Origin: Bacillota bacterium
Lineage (GTDB): Bacteria; Bacillota; Clostridia; Acetivibrionales; DSM-1351
Length of the DNA stretch: 33,305 bases
Reading direction: 5' to 3'
NCBI GenBank assembly: GCA_023436485.1
Contig: JAEZIU010000316.1
Coordinates: 1 to 33,305, forward strand
This document shows, piece after piece, positions 9,164 through 16,169 of the stretch. The notes below the pieces were generated by a model, which saw nothing but the letters and a program-made list of their open reading frames with translations, did no database searches and had not been told where the DNA came from. The position numbers were made by a program, and so were the translations under genes. Numbering within the stretch: the first letter of the stretch is position 1; each line of letters opens with the position of its first letter.

Positions 9164-9189
9164 TAGGGATTCTATGGTTTTTCACTTCT

Positions 9190-9262
9190 TGATGAGCTTC
9201 CCATTATGTTTATACTCGGTATGGTTACTGGAATTCTGATTTGGCTAATAATGCGAAGCATG
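9190..9262 (+). repeat. Cassette palindrome B (variant core GTTTATAC)
   Basis: GCTTCCCATTAT (9196-9207) pairs with ATAATGCGAAGC (9248-9259) at 11 of 12 positions, across a 40-nt loop. The core CATTATGTTTATAC at 9202-9215 matches the consensus at 13 of 14 bases and lies 39 nt after the STAND gene stop. A tiny reading frame from the ATG at 9206 lies inside the element and is probably incidental. Confidence 0.7.
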
Positions 9263-9344
9263 ATATTTTGATGAAAGAATAAAAAATAGTTATTAATTTA
9301 TATATACCCATATTGGTATTACAGATTTTTGAATAAGTTAAAAT

Positions 9345-9446
9345 ATGATTAAAGGTCAGTTTAAAGAAGCTTTTAGCAGAGGACTTGGAAGTGCATATAT
9401 TGAGTTAAAAATTTACGTTTTTCGTATTTTGTTGTATCGGTTATGA
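9345..9446 (+). pseudogene. Possible 5' remnant of a lost gene (33 codons)
   Basis: The short frame begins MIKGQFKEAFSRGLGSAYIE and soon becomes hydrophobic and stops. The first 22 residues look like a real protein start; I recall similar KEAFSRGLG starts on uncharacterised, repeat-rich Firmicutes proteins, but cannot verify this. The ATG has no good SD. It is most simply the leftover 5' end of a former cassette gene in the otherwise empty 9164-9513 gap. It may also be chance coding. Confidence 0.3.
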
Positions 9447-9479
9447 AAAATTCATAACGTTATCGAAATTTGGTATAAT
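9440..9479 (+). promoter_or_regulatory. Promoter with overlapping operator-like palindrome
   Basis: The -10 is TATAAT (9474-9479) preceded by TGG (extended -10). The -35 is TTCATA (9451-9456) with a 17-nt spacer. A perfect inverted repeat, GTTATGAA-AAA-TTCATAAC (9440-9458), covers the -35 box, the usual place for a repressor operator. It should drive the two-TM protein gene starting at 9514. This promoter, palindrome B and the gene-start remnant are all I see in the 350-nt gap 9164-9513. Confidence 0.6.
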
Positions 9480-9513
9480 ATCCAGTTGTAGCTGAATGTG
9501 GGGGTGACAATAA

Positions 9514-10308
9514 TTGTTCAAGAAAAAAATACCGATATTTTATTTGGCTATAGGGGTTATTTTTTCCTTAGCGGCAGGATTATTTATTGGTGTATATAAA
9601 ACAAGCGGTTTTTTATTTTTATTTAAAAATACAAACGATAAACTTGATATGAGTATTTTTTGGACAGCAGCCGGCGCTATATCAACAGCTGCACTGGGTC
9701 TGATCGCTTTTATACAAAATCAGAATGCAAACAAAATGAACAAGAGATTAACGGAAGAAAGTTTAGTTGGGTCAAGCTATTCATTATTAGAACCGCAAAA
9801 CATAGAAATTAGAAGGTTGAATGATAAAGACATATTACATAAATCACTTGCCGTGTTTACTAACCTGGCGAAAATTAATATTTCAAATGGAGATTGGCTT
9901 GAGGTCATTTTCAAGCTTAATAGTCTTACGGTAATAAAACCAACGTATTATACATTTGAAAAAATCTCTTTTAGCATAGATGATAATTTGACATACTATA
10001 TAGGATGTCATAAAAATCAAAAGGTCAAATTCGGACAAAAGGATAATAAATTAGTTTGTAAATTTTACATACAACTTGATCCAGTTGAAAGTAAAAATAT
10101 ATTATACCAAATTTTTAAGAAAAGTAGTTTATCAATACTTTTAGAAATGACTTATATAAACCCTTTCAATATCATGGCTAAAGGAAAGTTCGATATTACT
10201 TTCAACAAAATAACTACGAAAGAAGACATACACCCCGAGACAGAAGCGAAGTATAATGTATATTTATCGAATTTCCTTGATAGCTCGTTTGAACTGCATA
10301 ATTTATGA
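9514..10308 (+). CDS. Two-TM membrane protein with unknown cytoplasmic domain, 264 aa
   Basis: The start is TTG at 9514 with the G-rich SD GGGGGTG about 7 nt before it; no better start is seen. Residues about 6-29 and 46-67 are strongly hydrophobic, separated by a short polar loop. A basic, Asn-rich stretch (QNQNANKMNKR) and a roughly 190-residue soluble domain rich in beta strands follow. I do not recognise the soluble domain. The plan (two helices, then a soluble domain) is the same as the Thoeris effector a few kb upstream, which suggests a signal-gated membrane effector, but I see no macro, SAVED or TIR motif. The gene is monocistronic, with a promoter and operator-like palindrome upstream and a cassette palindrome directly downstream. 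Confidence 0.7.
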   Translation: MFKKKIPIFYLAIGVIFSLAAGLFIGVYKTSGFLFLFKNTNDKLDMSIFWTAAGAISTAALGLIAFIQNQNANKMNKRLTEESLVGSSYSLLEPQNIEIRRLNDKDILHKSLAVFTNLAKINISNGDWLEVIFKLNSLTVIKPTYYTFEKISFSIDDNLTYYIGCHKNQKVKFGQKDNKLVCKFYIQLDPVESKNILYQIFKKSSLSILLEMTYINPFNIMAKGKFDITFNKITTKEDIHPETEAKYNVYLSNFLDSSFELHNL

Positions 10309-10309
10309 A

Positions 10310-10422
10310 TAACTCAAGTACCCCATTCTTAAAGGCAAAAATACAACTGCCCAGTATGTTTAAACTGGGGGAAAACATTGAATACATATGGGGCCAGTAA
10401 ATTGAATGGGTCGTTATAGTTA
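10310..10422 (+). repeat. Cassette palindrome C (two-tier, 113 nt)
   Basis: The inner arms ACTGCCCAGTATG (10346-10358) and CATATGGGGCCAGT (10385-10398) pair with one bulge and two mismatches. The outer arms 10310-10328 and 10404-10422 are complementary at 13 of 19 positions without gaps, beginning TAACT and ending AGTTA. The core CAGTATGTTTAAAC (10352-10365) matches the consensus at 13 of 14. It starts 2 nt after a stop codon. This is the longest and most attC-like copy. Confidence 0.7.
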
Positions 10423-10471
10423 TATATAGCGAAACAAAGACAATTGCATTATAAGTGGAAGGAATAAAAGT

Positions 10472-11161
10472 ATGAACTATAGTGATGTACAGCAAGTTGC
10501 TAAAAATACAATGAGTTACTTAGAAGATAAGATTAAGCAAGGTATGACCGTAAAGCAAATAGTTAAGATGGCAGAAGATTATATGTTATATTCGGGTATA
10601 TTATCTTTTTGGTACTATGGAATAGGTGCATTTGTTTTTGCAGGTGAAGATACAGTTCTTTCAATTTCTGGGCGTGACTATACTCCTTCAGATCGAGTAA
10701 TTGCCAAAAATGATATTGTAACAATTGATTTAAGTCCTCAATTTCAAAACATATGGGGAGATTATTCACGAACACTGATTATTGAAGATGGAATAGTTGT
10801 TAAAAATCAGGATTATATATCAAATCAAGAGTTTAGAGATGGTTTGATAAGCGAAAAAACGCTTCATTCTAAATTGTTTGAATTAGTATCACCAGATACG
10901 ACATTTGAAAAATTATATTTTTTTATGAACGATCAAATCAAGCATTTAGGATACAATAATTTGGATTTTTTAGGGAATTTGGGACATTCAATTGAAACAG
11001 AAAAAAATAATAGAATTTACATTGAAAAGGGAAATAAAGCAAAGCTCTCAACCGCTTTGATGTTTACATTTGAACCTCATATTAGAAAAAGTGGATCTAA
11101 ATTTGGTTTTAAAATGGAAAGTATATATTATTTTAAGAATGGATCGCTAGTTGAACTATAA
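10472..11161 (+). CDS. M24-family (pita-bread) metallopeptidase-like protein, 229 aa
   Basis: The fold of methionine and Xaa-Pro aminopeptidases is recognisable, and all five dinuclear-metal ligands are in place: D86 in TIDLSP, D97 in WGDYSR, H172 in LGHSIE, E201 in FTFEPH and E216 in KMESIYY. The catalytic domain stands alone with no N-terminal lobe. The region where methionine aminopeptidase has its substrate-binding His reads FWYYGIGAFVF, so substrate handling probably differs and this is unlikely to be housekeeping Map. SD GGAAGG lies upstream of the ATG. The gene sits between two cassette palindromes. A cytoplasmic peptidase or prolidase-type enzyme is likely; the substrate is unknown. 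Confidence 0.8.
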   Translation: MNYSDVQQVAKNTMSYLEDKIKQGMTVKQIVKMAEDYMLYSGILSFWYYGIGAFVFAGEDTVLSISGRDYTPSDRVIAKNDIVTIDLSPQFQNIWGDYSRTLIIEDGIVVKNQDYISNQEFRDGLISEKTLHSKLFELVSPDTTFEKLYFFMNDQIKHLGYNNLDFLGNLGHSIETEKNNRIYIEKGNKAKLSTALMFTFEPHIRKSGSKFGFKMESIYYFKNGSLVEL

Positions 11162-11189
11162 AGGTTATCAGCATGATCTCGCATTATTT

Positions 11190-11242
11190 TTAAATTGCGA
11201 ACTGCACATTATGTTTAAACTGTTCAAGCATATTGCAGCAAT
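11190..11242 (+). repeat. Cassette palindrome D
   Basis: CTGCACATTATG (11202-11213) pairs with CATATTGCAG (11229-11238) with a 2-nt bulge and one mismatch. ATTGC (11194-11198) pairs with GCAAT (11238-11242) outside it. The exact core CATTATGTTTAAAC is at 11207-11220, 46 nt after the M24 gene stop. The loop is 15 nt, the shortest of the four copies. Confidence 0.7.
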
Positions 11243-11321
11243 ACTTGAAAACCCGAAAAGTCAGAACCCTCGCATAAATTACATAGGACAATATGAAACC
11301 AACATAAGAAAGGTGAGATTT

Positions 11322-12251
11322 ATGAAAACTGTAAAAGAAAAACTATTTGATGGTAAAAAAGTAGGTGAGAATTTACACGGATTAGCAAATAAAGTTGGAA
11401 AAATTTCAAAAGATATTGCTAATAAATCAAAAGACTTAGCATTAAATTCTAAGGAGACAGTTATTAATGCAATCGACCAAAATGGTAATGGTGAAATAGA
11501 CATTGAAGATGTTGTAATTGTGGGAATGCGAGTTCCGGGTATTAAAATCAACCGTGCTGAATTTCTAAAAAGAGAACTTTTCAAAAATTATCCACAGGAT
11601 GTTATTGATGCTGCAATAGCTAATACTCCTGCACAAGCCAATATACCATTAATAGAAATAGATAAAATCGCTGATGATGTAATCAAGTTTGAAAGAAATT
11701 GTGTATCAGGTATATCTGCTGCCCTTGGCACTCCGGGAGGGTTAGCAATGGCTGCTACAATTCCGGCTGATATTGCTCAATATTATGGATATATGTTAAG
11801 AGTGACACAAAAACTCTTATATTTGTACGGTTTTCCTGAAATAGATACTGAGGAAAAAGGACAAAAATTTGATTCTGAAACAATAAACATTCTAATTCTA
11901 TGCTTGGGAGCAATGTATGGAGTTGCAGGTGCAAATAATGCTATAAAAGGAATGGCAAAAGCTTTGGCAACAGGTGTGGAAAAGAAACTGATATGTGCGG
12001 CTCTTACCAAGGGAACTATATATCCTATTGTAAAAAGTGTTATGAAGTGGTTTAATGTAAACTTGACTAAAAAAATATTTGCTAATGCTATTAATAAGTC
12101 AATTCCTGTTGTTGGCGGGATAATTGGTGGAGGTATCACTTTTGTTACATTTAAGCCGTGTTGTGACAAATTAAAAGCTTCATTGCAAGATACACTGCTT
12201 AGCAATCCAAATCACAATATATCAGATGAAGAAAGTACTATCATTATATAA
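11322..12251 (+). CDS. EcsC-like protein with an EF-hand-type loop, 309 aa
   Basis: The start is placed at ATG 11322, preceded by AAAGGTGAG; the frame also runs open upstream to 11151, but that part overlaps the previous gene and palindrome D. An N-terminal amphipathic, Lys/Ser-rich helix (about residues 10-50) leads into a canonical EF-hand loop, DQNGNGEIDIED (52-63), with acidic or Asn ligands at positions 1, 3, 5, 9 and 12. The rest, with the motifs DKIADDVIKFERN, GTPGGLAMAATIPADIAQYY and a Gly-rich C-terminal segment IPVVGGIIGGG, resembles EcsC-family proteins, whose biochemical role is unknown. Hydrophobic stretches suggest membrane association. The family call is moderate; the calcium loop is directly visible. 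Confidence 0.65.
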   Translation: MKTVKEKLFDGKKVGENLHGLANKVGKISKDIANKSKDLALNSKETVINAIDQNGNGEIDIEDVVIVGMRVPGIKINRAEFLKRELFKNYPQDVIDAAIANTPAQANIPLIEIDKIADDVIKFERNCVSGISAALGTPGGLAMAATIPADIAQYYGYMLRVTQKLLYLYGFPEIDTEEKGQKFDSETINILILCLGAMYGVAGANNAIKGMAKALATGVEKKLICAALTKGTIYPIVKSVMKWFNVNLTKKIFANAINKSIPVVGGIIGGGITFVTFKPCCDKLKASLQDTLLSNPNHNISDEESTIII

Positions 12252-12291
12252 GATTCACAAGAAGTATAAATTGCATTTCATTTGGAAAACA

Positions 12292-12309
12292 CGGACTCCG
12301 ATAAGTCCG
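12292..12309 (+). repeat. Short perfect hairpin after the EcsC-like gene
   Basis: CGGACT-CCGATA-AGTCCG begins 41 nt after the stop, the same spacing as the GTTTAAAC palindromes, but has no matching core. It may be a diverged cassette end or a plain 3' hairpin. Confidence 0.4.
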
Positions 12310-12388
12310 ATTTCATAGCGGGTTAACTTACTTCTACCATATGGCTCAATCTGAATTTTGAGAAAACGCTACCATTTAATAATTATAT

Positions 12389-12416
12389 AAAAAAAGTCGC
12401 ATTTGCGGCTTTTTTT
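12389..12416 (+). terminator. Intrinsic terminator closing the accessory island
   Basis: A7-GTCGC (12389-12400) pairs with GCGGC-T7 (12405-12416) across the loop ATTT, giving a strong stem with T-run (and A-run on the other strand). It separates the island from the biosynthetic cluster. The gap 12252-12628 holds the hairpin at 12292, this terminator and the promoter candidate at 12515; I see nothing else in it. Confidence 0.8.
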
Positions 12417-12514
12417 AGTTATTGCAAGAGTATCTAAAGCCATAATTGCTAAAAGCTCAACATTTTTTTGAGACTATTGTCGTAAATTGGTTATATTTAG
12501 AAAATAAAACAGAT

Positions 12515-12546
12515 TTGACTTCTAATGGACATTATGGTAATATAAT
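12515..12546 (+). promoter_or_regulatory. Promoter candidate for the PKS/NRPS operon
   Basis: TTGACT (12515-12520) is followed by TAATAT (12538-12543, 17-nt spacing) overlapping a perfect TATAAT (12541-12546, 20-nt spacing). It lies about 85 nt before the first transporter gene and after the last terminator. No other promoter is obvious between genes from here to 32167. Confidence 0.55.
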
Positions 12547-12628
12547 ACAAAATTGTTGGGTAGAGGTTTGGTACTTGCTGTAATTATGATATAGACGATG
12601 CAGATAAGTGAAACTATTAGGGGAAAAA

Positions 12629-14362
12629 ATGAAAGAAAAGTCAAAGAAGATATCCATGTTTAAAAGAGCTTTTTCGTTTGTTAAACCGTACAAAGGCGGA
12701 ATAATCATCTGTATAGTAGCTGCTTTTGCAAATACTACTATTGATCTCGCACTCGTGTATTTTTTAAAACAGATTATTGATATAACATTTAAGTCAACCT
12801 CTGGAAGTCTTTCTTACCTTATATTAATAGAAGTTTGTGTAGTAATATCGGGAGTTTTAGTCAAATATCTAGTTAAATACTTGGTAATGCGTTTCAGTAC
12901 TTATGTAGTAAGAGATATAAAGGATCAGTCATTTCAGCACATATTAATGATGCCGGTTCCTCATGTTGAAAATAAACATTCAGGAGACATGGTTTCTCGT
13001 TTAACAACAGATTTGTCTATTGTTAAAAACTTTCTAGAAAATGATTTTTTTAATTTGATTTACTACCCTTTACTCATTATAAGTACGTTTGTATATATGT
13101 TTACAATAAATTGGAAGCTCCTTTTGTTCAGCACGATCATCACTCCTTTTGCAATTGGTTTGACAGGAGTTCTAAGTATACCCATTAAAAAATATACACA
13201 AAGATTACAACAATATCTAGGGGAAGCTAACGCTTATGTTCAGGATAGTGTCGCGGGAGTTTCCATAATAAAAGCCTACAACCTAAAAAAAGTTTTAAAT
13301 GAGAAATATAAAGTTATCCTTGACAAATGCCTGGAAAGTGGCCTTGATATTGGAAAAAGGTGGAGTATGATGGCACCTTTGGCAGTGATTCTAAGACTTG
13401 CACCATTCCTATTGTGCATTTTATTTGGTGGGTATATGACAGTTCAGAAGGTGATGACAGTAGGAAGTCTCAGTGCATTTTTACAATTACTAAATTACCT
13501 TCTTCAACCACTTACAATGCTCCCGGGATTAATTAATAATACACGCCAGGTTTTGGCAACAGCAGGTCATATGTTTGAGATTTTGGACGAACCGTGTGAA
13601 CGCGATGATGGCGAAGTGTTCTCACTTGAAGAAGATAGGACAATGATAGAATTTAATTCGGTAACCTTCGGTTATGAAGAGAATGAGAGGATTCTGGATC
13701 AAATCAACTTCAAAATAGAACGGGGAAAAACTACAGCTCTCGTAGGTTTTAGCGGGAGTGGAAAAAGCACAGTGTTCAAGCTTATATGCGGTTTCTACAA
13801 ACCGTGGGAAGGTGCTGTAAAGCTAGGAAAGAATGAGCTTTGCAAATGGAATTTAAAAAGTGCCAGGGAAAACATCGCTTATGTATTTCAAGATAGTTTC
13901 CTTTTCCCTTCAAGCGTAGCGGATAATATTTCATTCGGTAATCTAAATGCATCCAGAGAGGAAATAATAGAAGCTGCAAAGGTAGCCAATATACATGACT
14001 TCATTATGTCACTGCCTGACAATTATGACACTTTCGTAGGTGAGTCGGGTGGGCGTCTTTCAGGGGGACAACGTCAGAGAATTGCTATAGCTAGAGCAGT
14101 TATAAAGAAGGCTTCAATACTGCTAATGGATGAACCTACATCTGCTCTTGATATGGAATCGGAGGCACTTATTCAACAATCAATAGAGAAGTTGAGTGGT
14201 GAACGAACCATACTAGTTATAGCACATCGTCTTTCCACAATAAAGAATGTTGATGAGATACTTGTATTTGATAGAGGGCGTATTGTTGAAAGAGGGACGC
14301 ATGCACGGCTAATGGAAAAATCGGGAGTATATACAAAATTATACAACAGCCAATTGGCGTAA
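12629..14362 (+). CDS. ABC exporter half-transporter (TMD-NBD), first of a pair
   Basis: The protein has 577 residues. The start is ATG 12629, 5 nt after AGGGG; an in-frame GTG at 12608 has no SD. The N-terminal half (about 20-320) is a six-helix exporter membrane domain of the MsbA/LmrA type. The NBD has Walker A GFSGSGKST (373-381), signature LSGGQ (477-481), Walker B ILLMDE with D501 and E502, and H533 in the H-loop. It pumps an unknown substrate out using ATP. Being first in the biosynthetic operon, with the next exporter half 27 nt downstream, points to a heterodimeric pump for the cluster's product and to self-resistance. Confidence 0.9.
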   Translation: MKEKSKKISMFKRAFSFVKPYKGGIIICIVAAFANTTIDLALVYFLKQIIDITFKSTSGSLSYLILIEVCVVISGVLVKYLVKYLVMRFSTYVVRDIKDQSFQHILMMPVPHVENKHSGDMVSRLTTDLSIVKNFLENDFFNLIYYPLLIISTFVYMFTINWKLLLFSTIITPFAIGLTGVLSIPIKKYTQRLQQYLGEANAYVQDSVAGVSIIKAYNLKKVLNEKYKVILDKCLESGLDIGKRWSMMAPLAVILRLAPFLLCILFGGYMTVQKVMTVGSLSAFLQLLNYLLQPLTMLPGLINNTRQVLATAGHMFEILDEPCERDDGEVFSLEEDRTMIEFNSVTFGYEENERILDQINFKIERGKTTALVGFSGSGKSTVFKLICGFYKPWEGAVKLGKNELCKWNLKSARENIAYVFQDSFLFPSSVADNISFGNLNASREEIIEAAKVANIHDFIMSLPDNYDTFVGESGGRLSGGQRQRIAIARAVIKKASILLMDEPTSALDMESEALIQQSIEKLSGERTILVIAHRLSTIKNVDEILVFDRGRIVERGTHARLMEKSGVYTKLYNSQLA

Positions 14363-14389
14363 AGAATAAATTGTATTTTGGAGAAGTAT

Positions 14390-16123
14390 ATGAAAAAAAA
14401 TGACCGTGATGTACTAATATACATAATTTCATTAATGAAATCAAAGAAGTGGCTGTATTGCCTTGGGATTATAGGCAGGGGAGCAACGGAAGCAAGTATT
14501 TTTATTGTAATGTCTTTTGTACTAAAAGGCCTTTATAATGCGGGTGTTAATTCCGATATGGCAATGCTTATGAGTACGGTAAAACTCATTGGTATTACTC
14601 TGGTTGTGACAAGTGTATTGTTTATTATATTTGAATATATTATTAGCTCAAGTGTTAAAAGAATGATAGTGGAAATTCGAAAGGAAGCTTTTAGCCACAT
14701 AGGTGATTTACCGCTATCCTATTTTGAAAAGTACCACACGGGAGATATGATTTCAAGATTAACAAATGACATACAGGCAATAGAGCAATTATACTCAACA
14801 CAAATTCAAATGTTAACCTATACAATAATTTATGGATTAGCGTCAGCGGTATTTATGCTTATTGTTGAATGGAGGATGGCTTTAATCCTGCTATTTATAG
14901 GTATTATCTCCCTCGTCCTAAACTCGGGGCTTGCCCGAACATTACAAAACATAAGTGCTGATATACAAAAAGGGCAAGGAGAAATGACAGCCGAACTGAT
15001 GAACTTACTTTCCGGATTCAAGACCATGAAGATGTTTCATATGGAAGAGTCTATATCAAAAAAATATATGAAGGTAAACAACGAAATTGTATTTCAGTCA
15101 TTGAAGAAAGCAAAAAAAAATGCATTTTTGGAGGCAGGAAATTTCTTAGTAAGCTCTATAAATTTTGTGGGTGTAATGGCAGTCGGTGTACTTATGATTT
15201 CTAAGGGGAGTATTGATCTTGGAAGTGTTATTGCAATTATACAGCTTGTAAGTGGTGTTAGTTTTATGTTTCAGCAGACAGGTAATTTAATTGCACAAAT
15301 GCAGGGTTCAATACCGGCAGCCAGGCGGGTTATTGAGATTTTAGAGGAGAAAGAAGAAGTGAAGAAATACGATTCCTTCAAAATCTCCCAAAAGGATAAT
15401 ATTGCTGTAGAGTTTAGTAATTTGTCGTTTTCCTATAATAATTCCGGTACGGTTTTAGATAAAGTAAGCTTATCTGTTAGAAAAGGAGAGGTTGTTGCCA
15501 TTGTTGGTGCAAGTGGAAGCGGCAAAAGTACGATTCTTAAAATACTACTAGGATATTATAAACCCCAAAGTGGAGAGATACATATTGCAAGCGACTGCAC
15601 AAGCAGCACTATGCTAGAGGATCTGAGAAGTGGAATGGCATATGTGCCTCAGGAGACATACTTGTTTAATGGCACAATTGAAGAAAATGTAAGATACGGA
15701 CGGCTTAAGGCTTCAAAGGAGGAAGTTACACAGGCATGCAAGGCGGCAAATGCACACGACTTTATTATGGAATTGCCTGATGGGTATAATACTTCATGCG
15801 GTGAAAAAGGGATGAGATTGTCAACTGGACAGAGACAGAGAATCGCGATTGCAAGAGCTTTCTTGAAAAAATCCAATTTATTATTACTGGATGAACCTAC
15901 TTCAGCCTTGGATGCCCAGTCAGAACTTCTTTTCCGGCAAGTGCTGGATGAATTGATTGAAGGCCGTACCGCTTTTGTTATTGCACATAAAATATCTACT
16001 GTTGAGAAGGCGGACAGAATATATGTTATAGACCAAGGTAGAGTTGTCGAACAAGGAAAGCATGACGAACTTTTAAAGCTTGGTGGTATATATAGCAGAC
16101 TGTATCAAATTCAATTTCAGTAA
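14390..16123 (+). CDS. ABC exporter half-transporter (TMD-NBD), second of a pair
   Basis: The protein also has 577 residues. The start is ATG 14390 with GGAG 6 nt before it; the in-frame TTG at 14378 overlaps the SD and is rejected. Layout and motif positions match the preceding transporter residue for residue: Walker A GASGSGKST at 373-381, signature at 477-481, LLLLDEPT, and AHKIST in the H-loop. The signature reads LSTGQ instead of LSGGQ, while the catalytic Glu after Walker B is kept. A heterodimer with the upstream gene is likely, possibly with unequal ATP sites. The NRPS gene starts 46 nt downstream. Confidence 0.9.
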   Translation: MKKNDRDVLIYIISLMKSKKWLYCLGIIGRGATEASIFIVMSFVLKGLYNAGVNSDMAMLMSTVKLIGITLVVTSVLFIIFEYIISSSVKRMIVEIRKEAFSHIGDLPLSYFEKYHTGDMISRLTNDIQAIEQLYSTQIQMLTYTIIYGLASAVFMLIVEWRMALILLFIGIISLVLNSGLARTLQNISADIQKGQGEMTAELMNLLSGFKTMKMFHMEESISKKYMKVNNEIVFQSLKKAKKNAFLEAGNFLVSSINFVGVMAVGVLMISKGSIDLGSVIAIIQLVSGVSFMFQQTGNLIAQMQGSIPAARRVIEILEEKEEVKKYDSFKISQKDNIAVEFSNLSFSYNNSGTVLDKVSLSVRKGEVVAIVGASGSGKSTILKILLGYYKPQSGEIHIASDCTSSTMLEDLRSGMAYVPQETYLFNGTIEENVRYGRLKASKEEVTQACKAANAHDFIMELPDGYNTSCGEKGMRLSTGQRQRIAIARAFLKKSNLLLLDEPTSALDAQSELLFRQVLDELIEGRTAFVIAHKISTVEKADRIYVIDQGRVVEQGKHDELLKLGGIYSRLYQIQFQ

Positions 16124-16169
16124 TATAAAGTTAAAAAAATATTTATTTTACTAAAGAAGGTGGAAATAT

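Noticed and set aside
9206..9271. Mini-gene for a hydrophobic peptide beginning MFILGMV
   Set aside because: It lies within palindrome B, has no SD, and its first codons are just the repeat core.
4424..11242. Calling the palindromes true integron attC sites
   Set aside because: The design fits, but the standard RYYYAAC and GTTRRRY boxes are not found at the ends and no integron integrase is in the window, so they are reported as attC-like repeats of unknown mechanism.
11151..11321. N-terminal extension of the EcsC-like protein from 11151
   Set aside because: It overlaps the M24 gene and palindrome D and has no SD; ATG 11322 has AAAGGTGAG just upstream.
12608..12631. GTG at 12608 as start of the first ABC gene
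   Set aside because: It has no SD, while ATG 12629 follows AGGGG by 5 nt and gives the same 577-aa length as its partner.
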